NCBI GenBank assembly: GCA_026388015.1
Contig: JAPLKO010000063.1
Span: forward strand, 34,856 to 98,855
Direction: 5' to 3'
Source: Candidatus Firestoneibacteriota bacterium
GTDB taxonomy: Bacteria; Oederibacteriota; D2-FULL-39-29
DNA: 64,000 bases
The position numbers were made by a program, and so were the translations under genes. Numbering within the stretch: the first letter of the stretch is position 1; the number at the start of each line of letters is the position of its first letter. Shown here piece by piece: positions 51,573 through 59,046 of the stretch. The notes beneath the pieces were generated by a model. The model made no database searches and was not told where the DNA came from. It was given only the letters and a program-made list of their open reading frames with translations.

Positions 51573-53276
51573 ATGTCCTACTTAGTGCTGGCCAGAAAAT
51601 ACCGTCCTCAGACCTTTGATGAAGTTGTCGGTCAGGAATATATTACCAGGACTTTAAAGAATGCGATAGAAGCAAAAAGAATTGCGCATTCTTTTTTATT
51701 TTTTGGACCGAGGGGTGTCGGCAAGACCAGTATAGCAAGGATTTTGGCCAAGGCTCTTAATTGTGAGAACGGACCCACTCCAAATCCTTGCAACAAGTGT
51801 ATAAATTGCCTTGAAATTACGGCAGGTAGCTCCACGGACATAATGGAGATTGACGGAGCTTCCAACAGGGGTATTGATGAAATAAGGGACCTGCGCGAAA
51901 AAGTAAGGTATATGCCGGCAAAAGGGCGCTACAAGGTATATATTATAGATGAAGTTCATATGCTTACCAAAGAAGCGTTTAATGCGCTCCTTAAAACACT
52001 GGAAGAACCGCCGGAGCATGTGAAGTTCATCTTCGCAACTACGGAAATGGATCTGGTGCCGGCAACGATAGCTTCAAGATGCCAGAAGTATAACTTTAGA
52101 AAATTGACGGTATCCGAGATTGTCGGTCTTCTTTCCGCCATACTTAAAAAAGAAAAACTTAATATTGATCCGAGAGTGCTTACGGTAATTGCCCGGAACT
52201 CCGACGGGGCGCTTCGTGACGCAGAGTCTATTTTAGATCAGGTAATTTCGTACTCTGAAGGAGATGTAAAGCTTGAGGATGTCGAAAAGCTCTTAGAGTC
52301 GGTTAACCATGAAATGATCTCCTCTTTTGCAAAGACTCTGCTTGAAAAAAACACCGAACGGGCCTTAAAGATGGTGGAGGAAATCTCCAGATCGGGCTAC
52401 GATCTTGTGCTTTTTGTGAAACTTCTGACGGAGTATTTTAGAAATCTCCTTATTGTAAAAGTTACAAAAAATCCTGAAGAGTTTATGGAAATAATAGACC
52501 CGGAAGAAATAAAGGAATTAAAAGAGCTGTGTATCGGAGTGACTGAGACTAGAACTATTAATACAATAAAGCTTTTAACCGACCTTTTAGGAAGCTTGAG
52601 TTATAGTTTCTGCCGGAGAGTATTAATAGAAGTGGCGTGTGTAAAGCTTACCAGAATGGATAGTATGCTTAGTCTTCCGGAAGTGCTCAACCGGCTTGAG
52701 AATCTTTCCGCCGGCGTTTTTGTCTCCCCTGCCGCAGTAGAAACAGAGCAAGCTTTGGAAAAGAGTAAAACTGTTTCTCCGGTAAAAGAGATACTTTCTA
52801 TACCTGTCGAAAAAGCTCCGGAAGGGAGTTCCCATTTTTCTGATATAGAAGAAGTAGATATGACCGGAAATCCTGCTGAAGATTTGGCAAGAGTTGTTAA
52901 AAACTGGCCTGTATTTGTAGAGGCGATGAATAAAAAAAGCAGAAAAACATCCTCTGCTCTGGCTTCTGTAACTCCATACAAAGTTGAAGACAGTAAAATT
53001 TTAGTAAGAGTGGCATCCCAATATCTTGCAGACAGTATAACCGAAGCCGCGGAACAGGTGAAAGCGACATTTAAAGAAGTCTTTCAGAAAGGTATGAATA
53101 TAGTGCCCGTGCTGGCGTTAGCGCCTCAAGCCGGAGTAAAAGAGGAAAAACCTGTTTACGTTTTAAAACCTCAGCCGCAGACGGAACAAAAAGAACCGAC
53201 AGATCCGAATGTGCAAACCGCAAAAAATATATTCGGGGGCAGGGTTCTGAGAAAAGATGAGCATGGAAAGATATAA
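51573..53276 (+). CDS. dnaX: DNA polymerase III subunit gamma/tau
   Basis: 567-residue clamp-loader ATPase. Opening YLVLARKYRPQTFDEVVGQ; Walker A GPRGVGKT (about 49-56); zinc module C..C around NPCNKCINCLE; Walker B IIDEVHML; sensor 1 FATTE and SRC box ASRCQ. Domain III runs to about 370, then a linker and a tau-like C-terminal region. A frameshift site for a short gamma form is not obvious. CGGAG lies 5 bases before the ATG. The 3' end overlaps recR by 20 bases. Confidence 0.96.
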   Translation: MSYLVLARKYRPQTFDEVVGQEYITRTLKNAIEAKRIAHSFLFFGPRGVGKTSIARILAKALNCENGPTPNPCNKCINCLEITAGSSTDIMEIDGASNRGIDEIRDLREKVRYMPAKGRYKVYIIDEVHMLTKEAFNALLKTLEEPPEHVKFIFATTEMDLVPATIASRCQKYNFRKLTVSEIVGLLSAILKKEKLNIDPRVLTVIARNSDGALRDAESILDQVISYSEGDVKLEDVEKLLESVNHEMISSFAKTLLEKNTERALKMVEEISRSGYDLVLFVKLLTEYFRNLLIVKVTKNPEEFMEIIDPEEIKELKELCIGVTETRTINTIKLLTDLLGSLSYSFCRRVLIEVACVKLTRMDSMLSLPEVLNRLENLSAGVFVSPAAVETEQALEKSKTVSPVKEILSIPVEKAPEGSSHFSDIEEVDMTGNPAEDLARVVKNWPVFVEAMNKKSRKTSSALASVTPYKVEDSKILVRVASQYLADSITEAAEQVKATFKEVFQKGMNIVPVLALAPQAGVKEEKPVYVLKPQPQTEQKEPTDPNVQTAKNIFGGRVLRKDEHGKI

Positions 53277-53865
53277 CGCAGGCGCTCTGGAAAATCTTAT
53301 TAACGAACTCGGGAAACTTCCCGGCATAGGGCCCAAGTCCGCCCAGCGTCTTGCCTATCATATTCTGAAGTCAAGCAAAGAAGATGTTTCTAATTTTGCC
53401 AAAGCGATGGCAGAAGTAAAAGAAAAAGTAAGATATTGCTCAAAATGTTTTAATATAACCGAATCCGACCCCTGCAACGTCTGCAGCTCAACCAAAAGAA
53501 ATAAAAATATAATCTGTATCGTGGAAGAGCCGCTTGATATTATGTCATTAGAAAAGACCGGTTCTTTCCGCGGTGTTTATCATGTCCTTATGGGAAGCAT
53601 CTCCCCTCTTGACGGTATAGGCCCGGAAGATTTAAAAATAAAAGAGCTGCTTCGAAGGATAGAGCCTGAAAAAATAACGGAAGTAATAATAGCCACCAAC
53701 CCCGACGTAGAAGGCGAAGCCACCGCTTTGTTTTTAAGCAAAATTCTAAAACCCTTAGGCGTTAAAGTCTACCGCCTGGCACTCGGCATCCCGATGGGCG
53801 CCTCAATAGAGTACACCGACGAAGTAACCCTTGCCAGAGCCCTAGAAGGAAAAAAAGAGCTGTAA
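53257..53865 (+). CDS. recR: Recombination mediator RecR
   Basis: 202 residues. Helix-hairpin-helix LGKLPGIGPKSAQRLAYHIL, a four-Cys zinc finger (CSKCFN...CNVC), a TOPRIM domain with CIVEEPLDI and VIIATNPDVEGEATALFL, and the C-terminal Walker-B-like end. Acts with RecO/RecF in RecA loading. ATG 53257 or 53263 possible. dnaX-recR overlap is unusual because ybaB (ebfC), which commonly sits between them, is missing. Confidence 0.96.
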   Translation: MSMERYNAGALENLINELGKLPGIGPKSAQRLAYHILKSSKEDVSNFAKAMAEVKEKVRYCSKCFNITESDPCNVCSSTKRNKNIICIVEEPLDIMSLEKTGSFRGVYHVLMGSISPLDGIGPEDLKIKELLRRIEPEKITEVIIATNPDVEGEATALFLSKILKPLGVKVYRLALGIPMGASIEYTDEVTLARALEGKKEL

Positions 53866-53895
53866 GCAGCAGGAATCCAGATAAAGCATAATTTA

Positions 53896-53924
53896 TTGAC
53901 TTTTTAAGGGTTTTGTAGTATATT
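53896..53924 (+). promoter_or_regulatory. Promoter of tRNA-Asn region
   Basis: TTGACT (53896-53901), 17-base spacer, TATATT (53919-53924). The predicted start (about 53931) falls exactly at the first base before a terminator-like hairpin. Confidence 0.55.
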
Positions 53925-53931
53925 TAATAAA

Positions 53932-53957
53932 CGTCCGGTTAATCCCGGACGGTTTTT
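53932..53957 (+). terminator. Terminator-like hairpin between promoter and tRNA-Asn
   Basis: CGTCCGG (53932-53938), 6-base loop, CCGGACG (53945-53951), then GTTTTT. It may end recR transcripts or attenuate the tRNA promoter. Confidence 0.65.
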
Positions 53958-53979
53958 GTTATTATCAATAGAATTATAT

Positions 53980-54054
53980 TCCTCGGTAGCTCAATGGTGG
54001 AGCATTCGACTGTTAATCGAAGGGTTCCTGGTTCGAGTCCAGGCCGGGGAGCCA
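53980..54054 (+). tRNA. tRNA-Asn (anticodon GTT)
   Basis: 75 bases with encoded CCA. Acceptor TCCTCGG/CCGGGGA with one T-G wobble, D-arm GCTC/GAGC, anticodon stem TTCGA/TCGAA with loop CTGTTAA (anticodon GTT), T-arm CCTGG/CCAGG around TTCGAGT. Degenerate copies of its 3' end occur at 55527-55544 and 57164-57193. Confidence 0.96.
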
Positions 54055-54063
54055 AGAAATCCC

Positions 54064-54094
54064 AAGCCCGCTAGAAATAGCGGGCTTTTCTTTT
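54064..54094 (+). terminator. Intrinsic terminator of tRNA-Asn
   Basis: AAGCCCGCTA (54064-54073), GAAA loop, TAGCGGGCTT (54078-54087), then TTC and five T. Strong. Confidence 0.88.
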
Positions 54095-54220
54095 TGAAGG
54101 TTTTGAGATAATCTATACACTATCGAATAGGTTGCCGTTCTGAAAACAGGGTCTAATTTCATGAGCGCTGGGTACCAATTGACTATATCCTGCAAATATC
54201 TATAAACATGTAAATTAGAC

Positions 54221-54249
54221 TTGACAATATTACATGTATATGTAATAAT
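54221..54249 (+). promoter_or_regulatory. Promoter and palindrome of DUF4143 ATPase 3 (leaderless layout)
   Basis: TTGACA (54221-54226), 17-base spacer, AATAAT (54244-54249; TAATAA is one base earlier), then exactly 6 bases to ATG 54256. ATTACAT and ATGTAAT (54229-54235, 54240-54246) make a perfect inverted repeat with a 4-base centre lying in the spacer, an ideal place for a repressor. Confidence 0.65.
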
Positions 54250-54255
54250 GCCGTT

Positions 54256-55488
54256 ATGAAGAACAGAATAACAAGGTATCTTGAAAAAGCGGTATTTTCC
54301 GGAGAATTTTCCAGACAGATGCGATTTATTGCCGGACCGAGACAATCGGGAAAGACCACTATTGCTAAAAGCGCTCTTGAAAAAACTAAAAGCGAAAATT
54401 ATTACTATAACTGGGATAAAAGAGAAGTGCGTGAAAGGTACAGGAAGGAAGAAGATTTTCTTGCTAATGACCTGCTTAAATATGCGGATACAGGGAGAAA
54501 GATAAGGGTTTGCTTTGACGAGATACACAAGTATCCCAAATGGAAAAATATTTTAAAGGGTTTTTTTGACACCTACGAAAATAAATTGAATATAATTGTA
54601 ACCGGAAGTGCAAGGCTGGATATGTTCAACAAAGCCGGTGATAGTCTGTCCGGGCGATATTTTCTCTATAGATTGAATCCGCTTATGATGGCTGAAGTAA
54701 TTGGAAAAAAATATAAGAATGTAATTCCGCCCGAAACTGCGCTGAAATATGTGGAAAAATGTATTTCAAATAATATAAATGAACAAGAAACAATGGAACA
54801 ACTTATTCGTTTTAGCGGTTTTCCTGAACCGTTTATCAGACAAGATGCGGTATTTTCAAAAAACTGGCATGCCGAATATATGGAGAAAACGATTAAAGAA
54901 GATTTAAGGGATCTTTCGGCGATACATCAGTTGGAAAAAGTTGCCGATCTTGGGTATTTACTGCTCTCGCGAATATCTGCGCCTTTGTCTGTCAATTCCT
55001 TAAAGGAAGACCTTGAGCTCAATTTTAATACCGTAAAGAATTATATTAAATATCTTGTTCTTTTATACGCAATATTTGAAGTACCGCCATACAGTAAGAA
55101 GGGTACTCGTTTGGTTAAGAAAGAAAAGAAAGTCTATTTCTATGACTACGCTGCTGTAACCGGGGAGGCTGAAAAGTATGAAAATTATGTGGCTGTGGAA
55201 TTAAAGGCGAGAGTTGATTTATGGAATAGTACTCTTGTGGATACATATGCGCTTTGTTTCCTTAAAACAAGGGACGGAAAAGAAACAGATTTTCTAATAA
55301 CGAAAAACTCTACTCCATTTATTATGTTTGAAGCTAAGCTTTCATCCGAAAATATTGAAAAACATCATTATCTTCATTCTGAAATGCTCGGCAAAATACC
55401 CTATGTTCAATTGACAGCAAAAAGCAATATTATTAAGGTTGAACAGAAAAATTTCTTTGTGGTTTCCGCGTCAAGGTATTTTGCTTAA
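54256..55488 (+). CDS. AAA ATPase with DUF4143 C-terminal domain (copy 3)
   Basis: 410 residues. Walker A GPRQSGKT at 27-34, Walker B VCFDEIH at 85-91, VTGSARLD at 115-122, then winged-helix region (about 235-280) and a C-terminal nuclease-like domain with Glu315 (AVELKAR), Asp345 (GKETDFLI), Glu359 and Lys361 (FEAKLSSE). Same architecture as copies 1 and 2 but clearly divergent, so it is not a recent duplicate. No ribosome site; start fixed by promoter spacing. First cargo behind tRNA-Asn. Function of the family unproven; toxin, defence or mobile-element roles are all possible. Confidence 0.88.
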   Translation: MKNRITRYLEKAVFSGEFSRQMRFIAGPRQSGKTTIAKSALEKTKSENYYYNWDKREVRERYRKEEDFLANDLLKYADTGRKIRVCFDEIHKYPKWKNILKGFFDTYENKLNIIVTGSARLDMFNKAGDSLSGRYFLYRLNPLMMAEVIGKKYKNVIPPETALKYVEKCISNNINEQETMEQLIRFSGFPEPFIRQDAVFSKNWHAEYMEKTIKEDLRDLSAIHQLEKVADLGYLLLSRISAPLSVNSLKEDLELNFNTVKNYIKYLVLLYAIFEVPPYSKKGTRLVKKEKKVYFYDYAAVTGEAEKYENYVAVELKARVDLWNSTLVDTYALCFLKTRDGKETDFLITKNSTPFIMFEAKLSSENIEKHHYLHSEMLGKIPYVQLTAKSNIIKVEQKNFFVVSASRYFA

Positions 55489-55526
55489 AATACGTATTTG
55501 TTATACATTAACCAGTTGCGAAGGTC

Positions 55527-55590
55527 GTCCAGTATGGGGAGCCAGAACATCCCAAACCGCAGGTTGTATATTGCAATCCGCGGTTTTTTT
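55527..55590 (+). repeat. Degenerate tRNA-Asn 3' end plus terminator (border of cargo 1)
   Basis: GTCCAG-TAT-GGGGAGCCA (55527-55544) matches the tRNA-Asn 3' end GTCCAG-GCC-GGGGAGCCA, 15 of 18. The next bases AGAACATCCCAAACCGC parallel the intact copy's AGAAATCCCAAGCCCGC. A terminator follows: AACCGC (55555-55560) with GCGGTT (55580-55585) and a T run. Confidence 0.65.
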
Positions 55591-55603
55591 ATTAACTTTT
55601 CAC

Positions 55604-55632
55604 TTGAAATATTACTTTAAATATGCTTTAAT
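55604..55632 (+). promoter_or_regulatory. Promoter of the fic gene (leaderless layout)
   Basis: TTGAAA (55604-55609), 17-base spacer, TTTAAT (55627-55632), 7 bases to ATG 55640; no ribosome site in TAATATAATAT. The AT-rich region also offers TATAAT at 55632-55637, but that is 22 bases from the -35. Confidence 0.5.
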
Positions 55633-55639
55633 ATAATAT

Positions 55640-56662
55640 ATGTATAAGCCAAAGTTTACCATATCGCTGCATATGTCCAAACTGATAGATGAGATAGCTT
55701 CGCTTCGGGAACGCATAATAAATGCGCCTATTCAAATTGCATGGAAACCTGCATTGCAAAAGGAAATGACTATAAGAAATGCAATGGGTTCTAGTGCAAT
55801 CGAAGGATATGTTTTAAGCATTTCTGAAGTAAAAGCGCTTGCTTCTAAAGAAAGAATAGAAAAACAACTTAATTTGACTGAAAGAGCTGTTTTTAATTAT
55901 TTAAGCGCATTAAGATATATTAACAAGAATGCTGATAAGAAAAATGTAACTGATACGGACATCTGTAAATTACACGGCATAATTGGCGAGGGAGCTGTTG
56001 AACATGGTTCTGCCGGTGTTTACAGGAACATACAGAATTATGTAGTAAATGGTTTGGGAGATAAAATCTATACGCCACCATCGCCGAATGTGGTTCCTGA
56101 TCTTATGAAAGAGTTTACAAAATGGATAAATGAAGAATCGTCACTTTATTTGCCGGTCATATCATCTGGAATTATCCACTATCATTTTGTTGAAATCCAT
56201 CCGTTTGTTGATGGTAATGGAAGGGTTGCGCGCGCGCTTGGAACATGGGAATTATTGAGGCGAAAATTTGATACACTGCATATATTTGCAATTGATGATA
56301 TTATTTATGAACATAAAAAGAATTATTATTTTGCATTAAATTTAGTTCAAAAAGAAAAGGGTGATTTAACTCGCTGGCTTGAATTTTATTTGGAGATAGT
56401 AGCAGAGTCACTTGATTTGGCATGGAAAAGAATTGTATCTCTGCCAAAGACAGATAAATTGGAAAGACTGACTCTAACCCCAAAACAAGAAAAATTATTG
56501 ACTATTTTACGTGATTCCGGAAGTTTAAGCGCGAAAGAAATAGCATTTATATTAAAAGTAACGGTTCAAGGGGTGCATTTTCTTATAAAGCCATTAATTG
56601 AAGCAAAAATCGTAAAAAGGCAAGGTGGAAGGAAGACCGGGAAATTTAACCTTGAAAAGTAG
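55640..56662 (+). CDS. Class II Fic-family AMP transferase
   Basis: 340 residues. N-terminal inhibitory helix motif SSAIEG at 51-56 (S51, E55, G56), Fic core HPFVDGNGR at 187-195 with catalytic His187, followed by VARALGTWEL, and a C-terminal winged helix (about 275-338: LTPKQEKLLTILRDSG...). The intramolecular inhibitor makes it a self-restrained AMPylator or similar NMP-transferase. Target unknown. Cargo of the second tRNA-Asn module, probably co-transcribed with the next ORF. Confidence 0.93.
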   Translation: MYKPKFTISLHMSKLIDEIASLRERIINAPIQIAWKPALQKEMTIRNAMGSSAIEGYVLSISEVKALASKERIEKQLNLTERAVFNYLSALRYINKNADKKNVTDTDICKLHGIIGEGAVEHGSAGVYRNIQNYVVNGLGDKIYTPPSPNVVPDLMKEFTKWINEESSLYLPVISSGIIHYHFVEIHPFVDGNGRVARALGTWELLRRKFDTLHIFAIDDIIYEHKKNYYFALNLVQKEKGDLTRWLEFYLEIVAESLDLAWKRIVSLPKTDKLERLTLTPKQEKLLTILRDSGSLSAKEIAFILKVTVQGVHFLIKPLIEAKIVKRQGGRKTGKFNLEK

Positions 56663-56673
56663 TAAAGTTAATA

Positions 56674-57072
56674 TTGTTTGAATCATATAATGAAATAGCC
56701 CAAAAATATAAAAAACCTTCTCTTAAATATGAAAGGCGCCTAATATCACTCGCCAAGAAAGGAAGAAAATCAGCAAGAGATGAATTACTGCTCTATCAAG
56801 TAGGATTTTTCCTGTTTAGAGTCAGAACAATGCTTTATCCTGCAATATTAATGCGGTATGGTGAGGACATTATTCAGGAATGTTCTGATTTAGCATTGAG
56901 AAAAATAAAAACGTATAATTTAAAATATAGAGATATAAAAGGTGTTCTGAAACCGGTATATTTCAGATCATATATTTGGAAGGGTGTTACCGGAATAATT
57001 GTTAGTTCAATAAAAAAGAAGAAGGAAATACAATTTACCGATTTATCAGATAATTATGAAAGAATGATATGA
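56674..57072 (+). CDS. Sigma-70 region 2-like protein lacking region 4
   Basis: 132 residues with a pattern reminiscent of sigma region 1.2-2: ISLAKKGRKSARDELLLYQVG, then RYGEDIIQECSDLALRKIKTYNLKYRD and YFRSYIWKGVTGIIVSS (first two shortened), like the DLIQEG..GL..A...YD....FSTYA.WWI order of sigma-70 members. No region 3 or 4 follows. Start is TTG 56674 without a clear ribosome site, 11 bases after fic. It could be a truncated sigma factor, a regulator that competes with sigma, or a decayed gene. Its position suggests Fic target or partner, a hypothesis only. Confidence 0.5.
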   Translation: MFESYNEIAQKYKKPSLKYERRLISLAKKGRKSARDELLLYQVGFFLFRVRTMLYPAILMRYGEDIIQECSDLALRKIKTYNLKYRDIKGVLKPVYFRSYIWKGVTGIIVSSIKKKKEIQFTDLSDNYERMI

Positions 57073-57163
57073 ACTTATGTCTGTATTAATCCCTGAAAAA
57101 CACTTTATATTTTTGTCCCTTTTTGGCGTTATTTATGCCCAGGAAGAACATTACCCTGCAAAA

Positions 57164-57236
57164 AGTTCGGATTCTTACCCCACGCGGGGAGCCAAAAATC
57201 CAAAACCGCCGGTGACAACTACGGCGATTTTTATTT
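57164..57236 (+). repeat. Degenerate tRNA-Asn 3' end plus terminator (border of cargo 2)
   Basis: T-loop-like GTTCGGATTC (57164-57173) and CGGGGAGCCA (57184-57193, identical to the tRNA-Asn 3' end), then AAAAATCCAAAACCGC parallel to the other copies. Terminator: CGCCG (57206-57210), CGGCG (57221-57225), T run. Confidence 0.6.
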
Positions 57237-57310
57237 TTGAAAGGAACTTTTTGTGCTAAAATGCCAGTATTACAGCAAGCGTAATTTCTTTTTATAAGGG
57301 AGGTATTAAA

Positions 57311-58660
57311 ATGAAAAAAACGTTTTATGTGTTTGTTCTGGTTTGCGTAGGACTATGTTTGCGGTCTTTTTCTGACACTATTAAAGAAAATAGTTCGGAA
57401 AAAACAAAAAGGGCTGATATATTGATTGACAGTCTTTCTGACGGGAAATACGCTGACTGTGTTAAGTATTTTGATAAGACAATGAAGTCGGCTCTGCCCA
57501 CCGATAAACTTGAAAGTGTTTGGAAAAGTATAATTTCGCAAGCAGGCTCTTTTAAGGAAAAGTCATCCGTTAGAGATGAAAAAAGCGGTGCATATACAAT
57601 CATTTATGTTACTTGCAAATTTAAACTTGCCCCTTTGGATGCAAAAATAGTCTTTGATAAAGAAAACAATATTGCAGGATTATTTTTTGTTCCAGCGAAA
57701 GAGGTAACAACATACCGTGTTCCTGTTTATGCTAAACCAGATAGTTTTGTTGAGACTGATGTCATAATAGGTTCAAATGAGTGGAAGTTGCCGGGAACAC
57801 TTGCCTTGCCAAATGGCAACGGACCTTTCCCCGCAGTTATACTTATTCACGGATCCGGTCCCCAGGACAGAGACGAGAGCATTGGTCCCAATAAGCCATT
57901 TAAGGATATCGCAATAGGGTTGGCTTCAAGAGGTATAGCCGTTCTACGATATGAAAAAAGAACCAAAGAATATCAGCAGAAGATGGCTAGAAGCAGTAAA
58001 ACGATAACTTTGAAAGAGGAAATAACAGACGATGTTCTTTCCGCCTGCGAGTTACTCCGAAAAACTGATAAGATTGACACGAGAAGGATTATTTTACTGG
58101 GTCATAGTATGGGAGGTATGTTAATCCCAAGGCTTGGAATACTTGATAAAAATACATCCGGGTTAATAATCATGGCTGGTAATACCCGCTCTCTTGAAGA
58201 CCTGCTCATTGATCAAACGAGATACATATTTTCTAACAATAATGAAATCCCACAGAAAGAAAAGGATGCTCAACTGGCAATTCTGTTAAAACAGACTGAC
58301 AGAATAAAACGAAAAGATTATGATCTCAATACTGCAGAGTCGGAATTGCCTTTGGGTGTATCGCCTGTATATTGGCAGGATCTGCAAAAATACAATCCCA
58401 CCGAAACCGCCAAGGACTTAAAACAACCGCTCCTTATTTTACAGGGAGACAGGGATTATCAGGTTACAAAATTGGATTTTGAAGGATGGCAGACAAATTT
58501 AAAGGGCAAAAACAATGTGGAATACAAACTTTACCCGAAACTTAATCACCTCTTTATGGAAGGGCAAGGGAAAAGCACGCCGCAGGAATACTCTTTAGAA
58601 AATCATGTTGCCGATTATATAATAAATGATATAGCGGGATGGATCAACAAACAAAAATAA
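57311..58660 (+). CDS. Exported alpha/beta hydrolase with DUF3887-like N-domain
   Basis: 449 residues. Signal peptide (about 1-21), a DUF3887-like domain (about 30-135: LIDSLSDGKYADCVKYFDKTM), then an alpha/beta hydrolase of S33/dienelactone type (about 165-445). Oxyanion HGSGPQDRDES; nucleophile Ser in LGHSMGG; acid Asp in LILQGDRDYQV; His in LYPKLNHLFM. Periplasmic or lipoprotein-like esterase or peptidase. GGGAGG lies 7 bases before ATG. Not part of the tRNA-Asn cargo if the border at 57193 is right. Confidence 0.9.
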   Translation: MKKTFYVFVLVCVGLCLRSFSDTIKENSSEKTKRADILIDSLSDGKYADCVKYFDKTMKSALPTDKLESVWKSIISQAGSFKEKSSVRDEKSGAYTIIYVTCKFKLAPLDAKIVFDKENNIAGLFFVPAKEVTTYRVPVYAKPDSFVETDVIIGSNEWKLPGTLALPNGNGPFPAVILIHGSGPQDRDESIGPNKPFKDIAIGLASRGIAVLRYEKRTKEYQQKMARSSKTITLKEEITDDVLSACELLRKTDKIDTRRIILLGHSMGGMLIPRLGILDKNTSGLIIMAGNTRSLEDLLIDQTRYIFSNNNEIPQKEKDAQLAILLKQTDRIKRKDYDLNTAESELPLGVSPVYWQDLQKYNPTETAKDLKQPLLILQGDRDYQVTKLDFEGWQTNLKGKNNVEYKLYPKLNHLFMEGQGKSTPQEYSLENHVADYIINDIAGWINKQK

Positions 58661-58675
58661 TCCAAAGGAGAAGGG

Positions 58676-58894
58676 GTAAAATTTCTAAAACGGAAATGGT
58701 TCACGCTGCGGATTGTAATTTTGTCTATAGTGGAATGGCTTGTGTTTTATCATATTCTTCCGGATACGATTCCTTCACATTGGAATATAAAAGGTGCAAC
58801 AGTCTCATATAGTCCGAAATTTCCTATTCACGGGCGAACAGGAAAAGCAATAACCGGGAGTACTCTTGATAAAACCATGTGTGCGACAATGTAA
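58676..58894 (+). pseudogene. DUF1648/SdpI-like N-terminal remnant
   Basis: After AAAGGAG the frame reads VKFLKRKWFTLRIVILSI..., then HILPDTIPSHWNIKG, the DUF1648 signature, but there is no start codon and the frame ends after about 70 codons without the later SdpI membrane helices. Most likely the 5' remnant of an SdpI-family immunity or regulator gene. The remaining gap to 59046 holds no other gene. Confidence 0.5.
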
Positions 58895-59046
58895 CTAACG
58901 GTATGTTTTATTTGTAAAACAAGAAAAATAGCGCTGAGACAATTCAAAGGTTTACAAAAGGCAATATTTTTGATAATATAAAATCCAAGCCGAGAACGAA
59001 GGTTGTTGGATGTATTATTTTCCCGTAAAGTAAAGAGAGGTTAAAT

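Noticed and set aside
57077..57259. 60-codon plus-strand frame across the tRNA-Asn 3' remnant and terminator
   Set aside because: Crosses the repeat and terminator hairpin; no ribosome site and no protein-like pattern.
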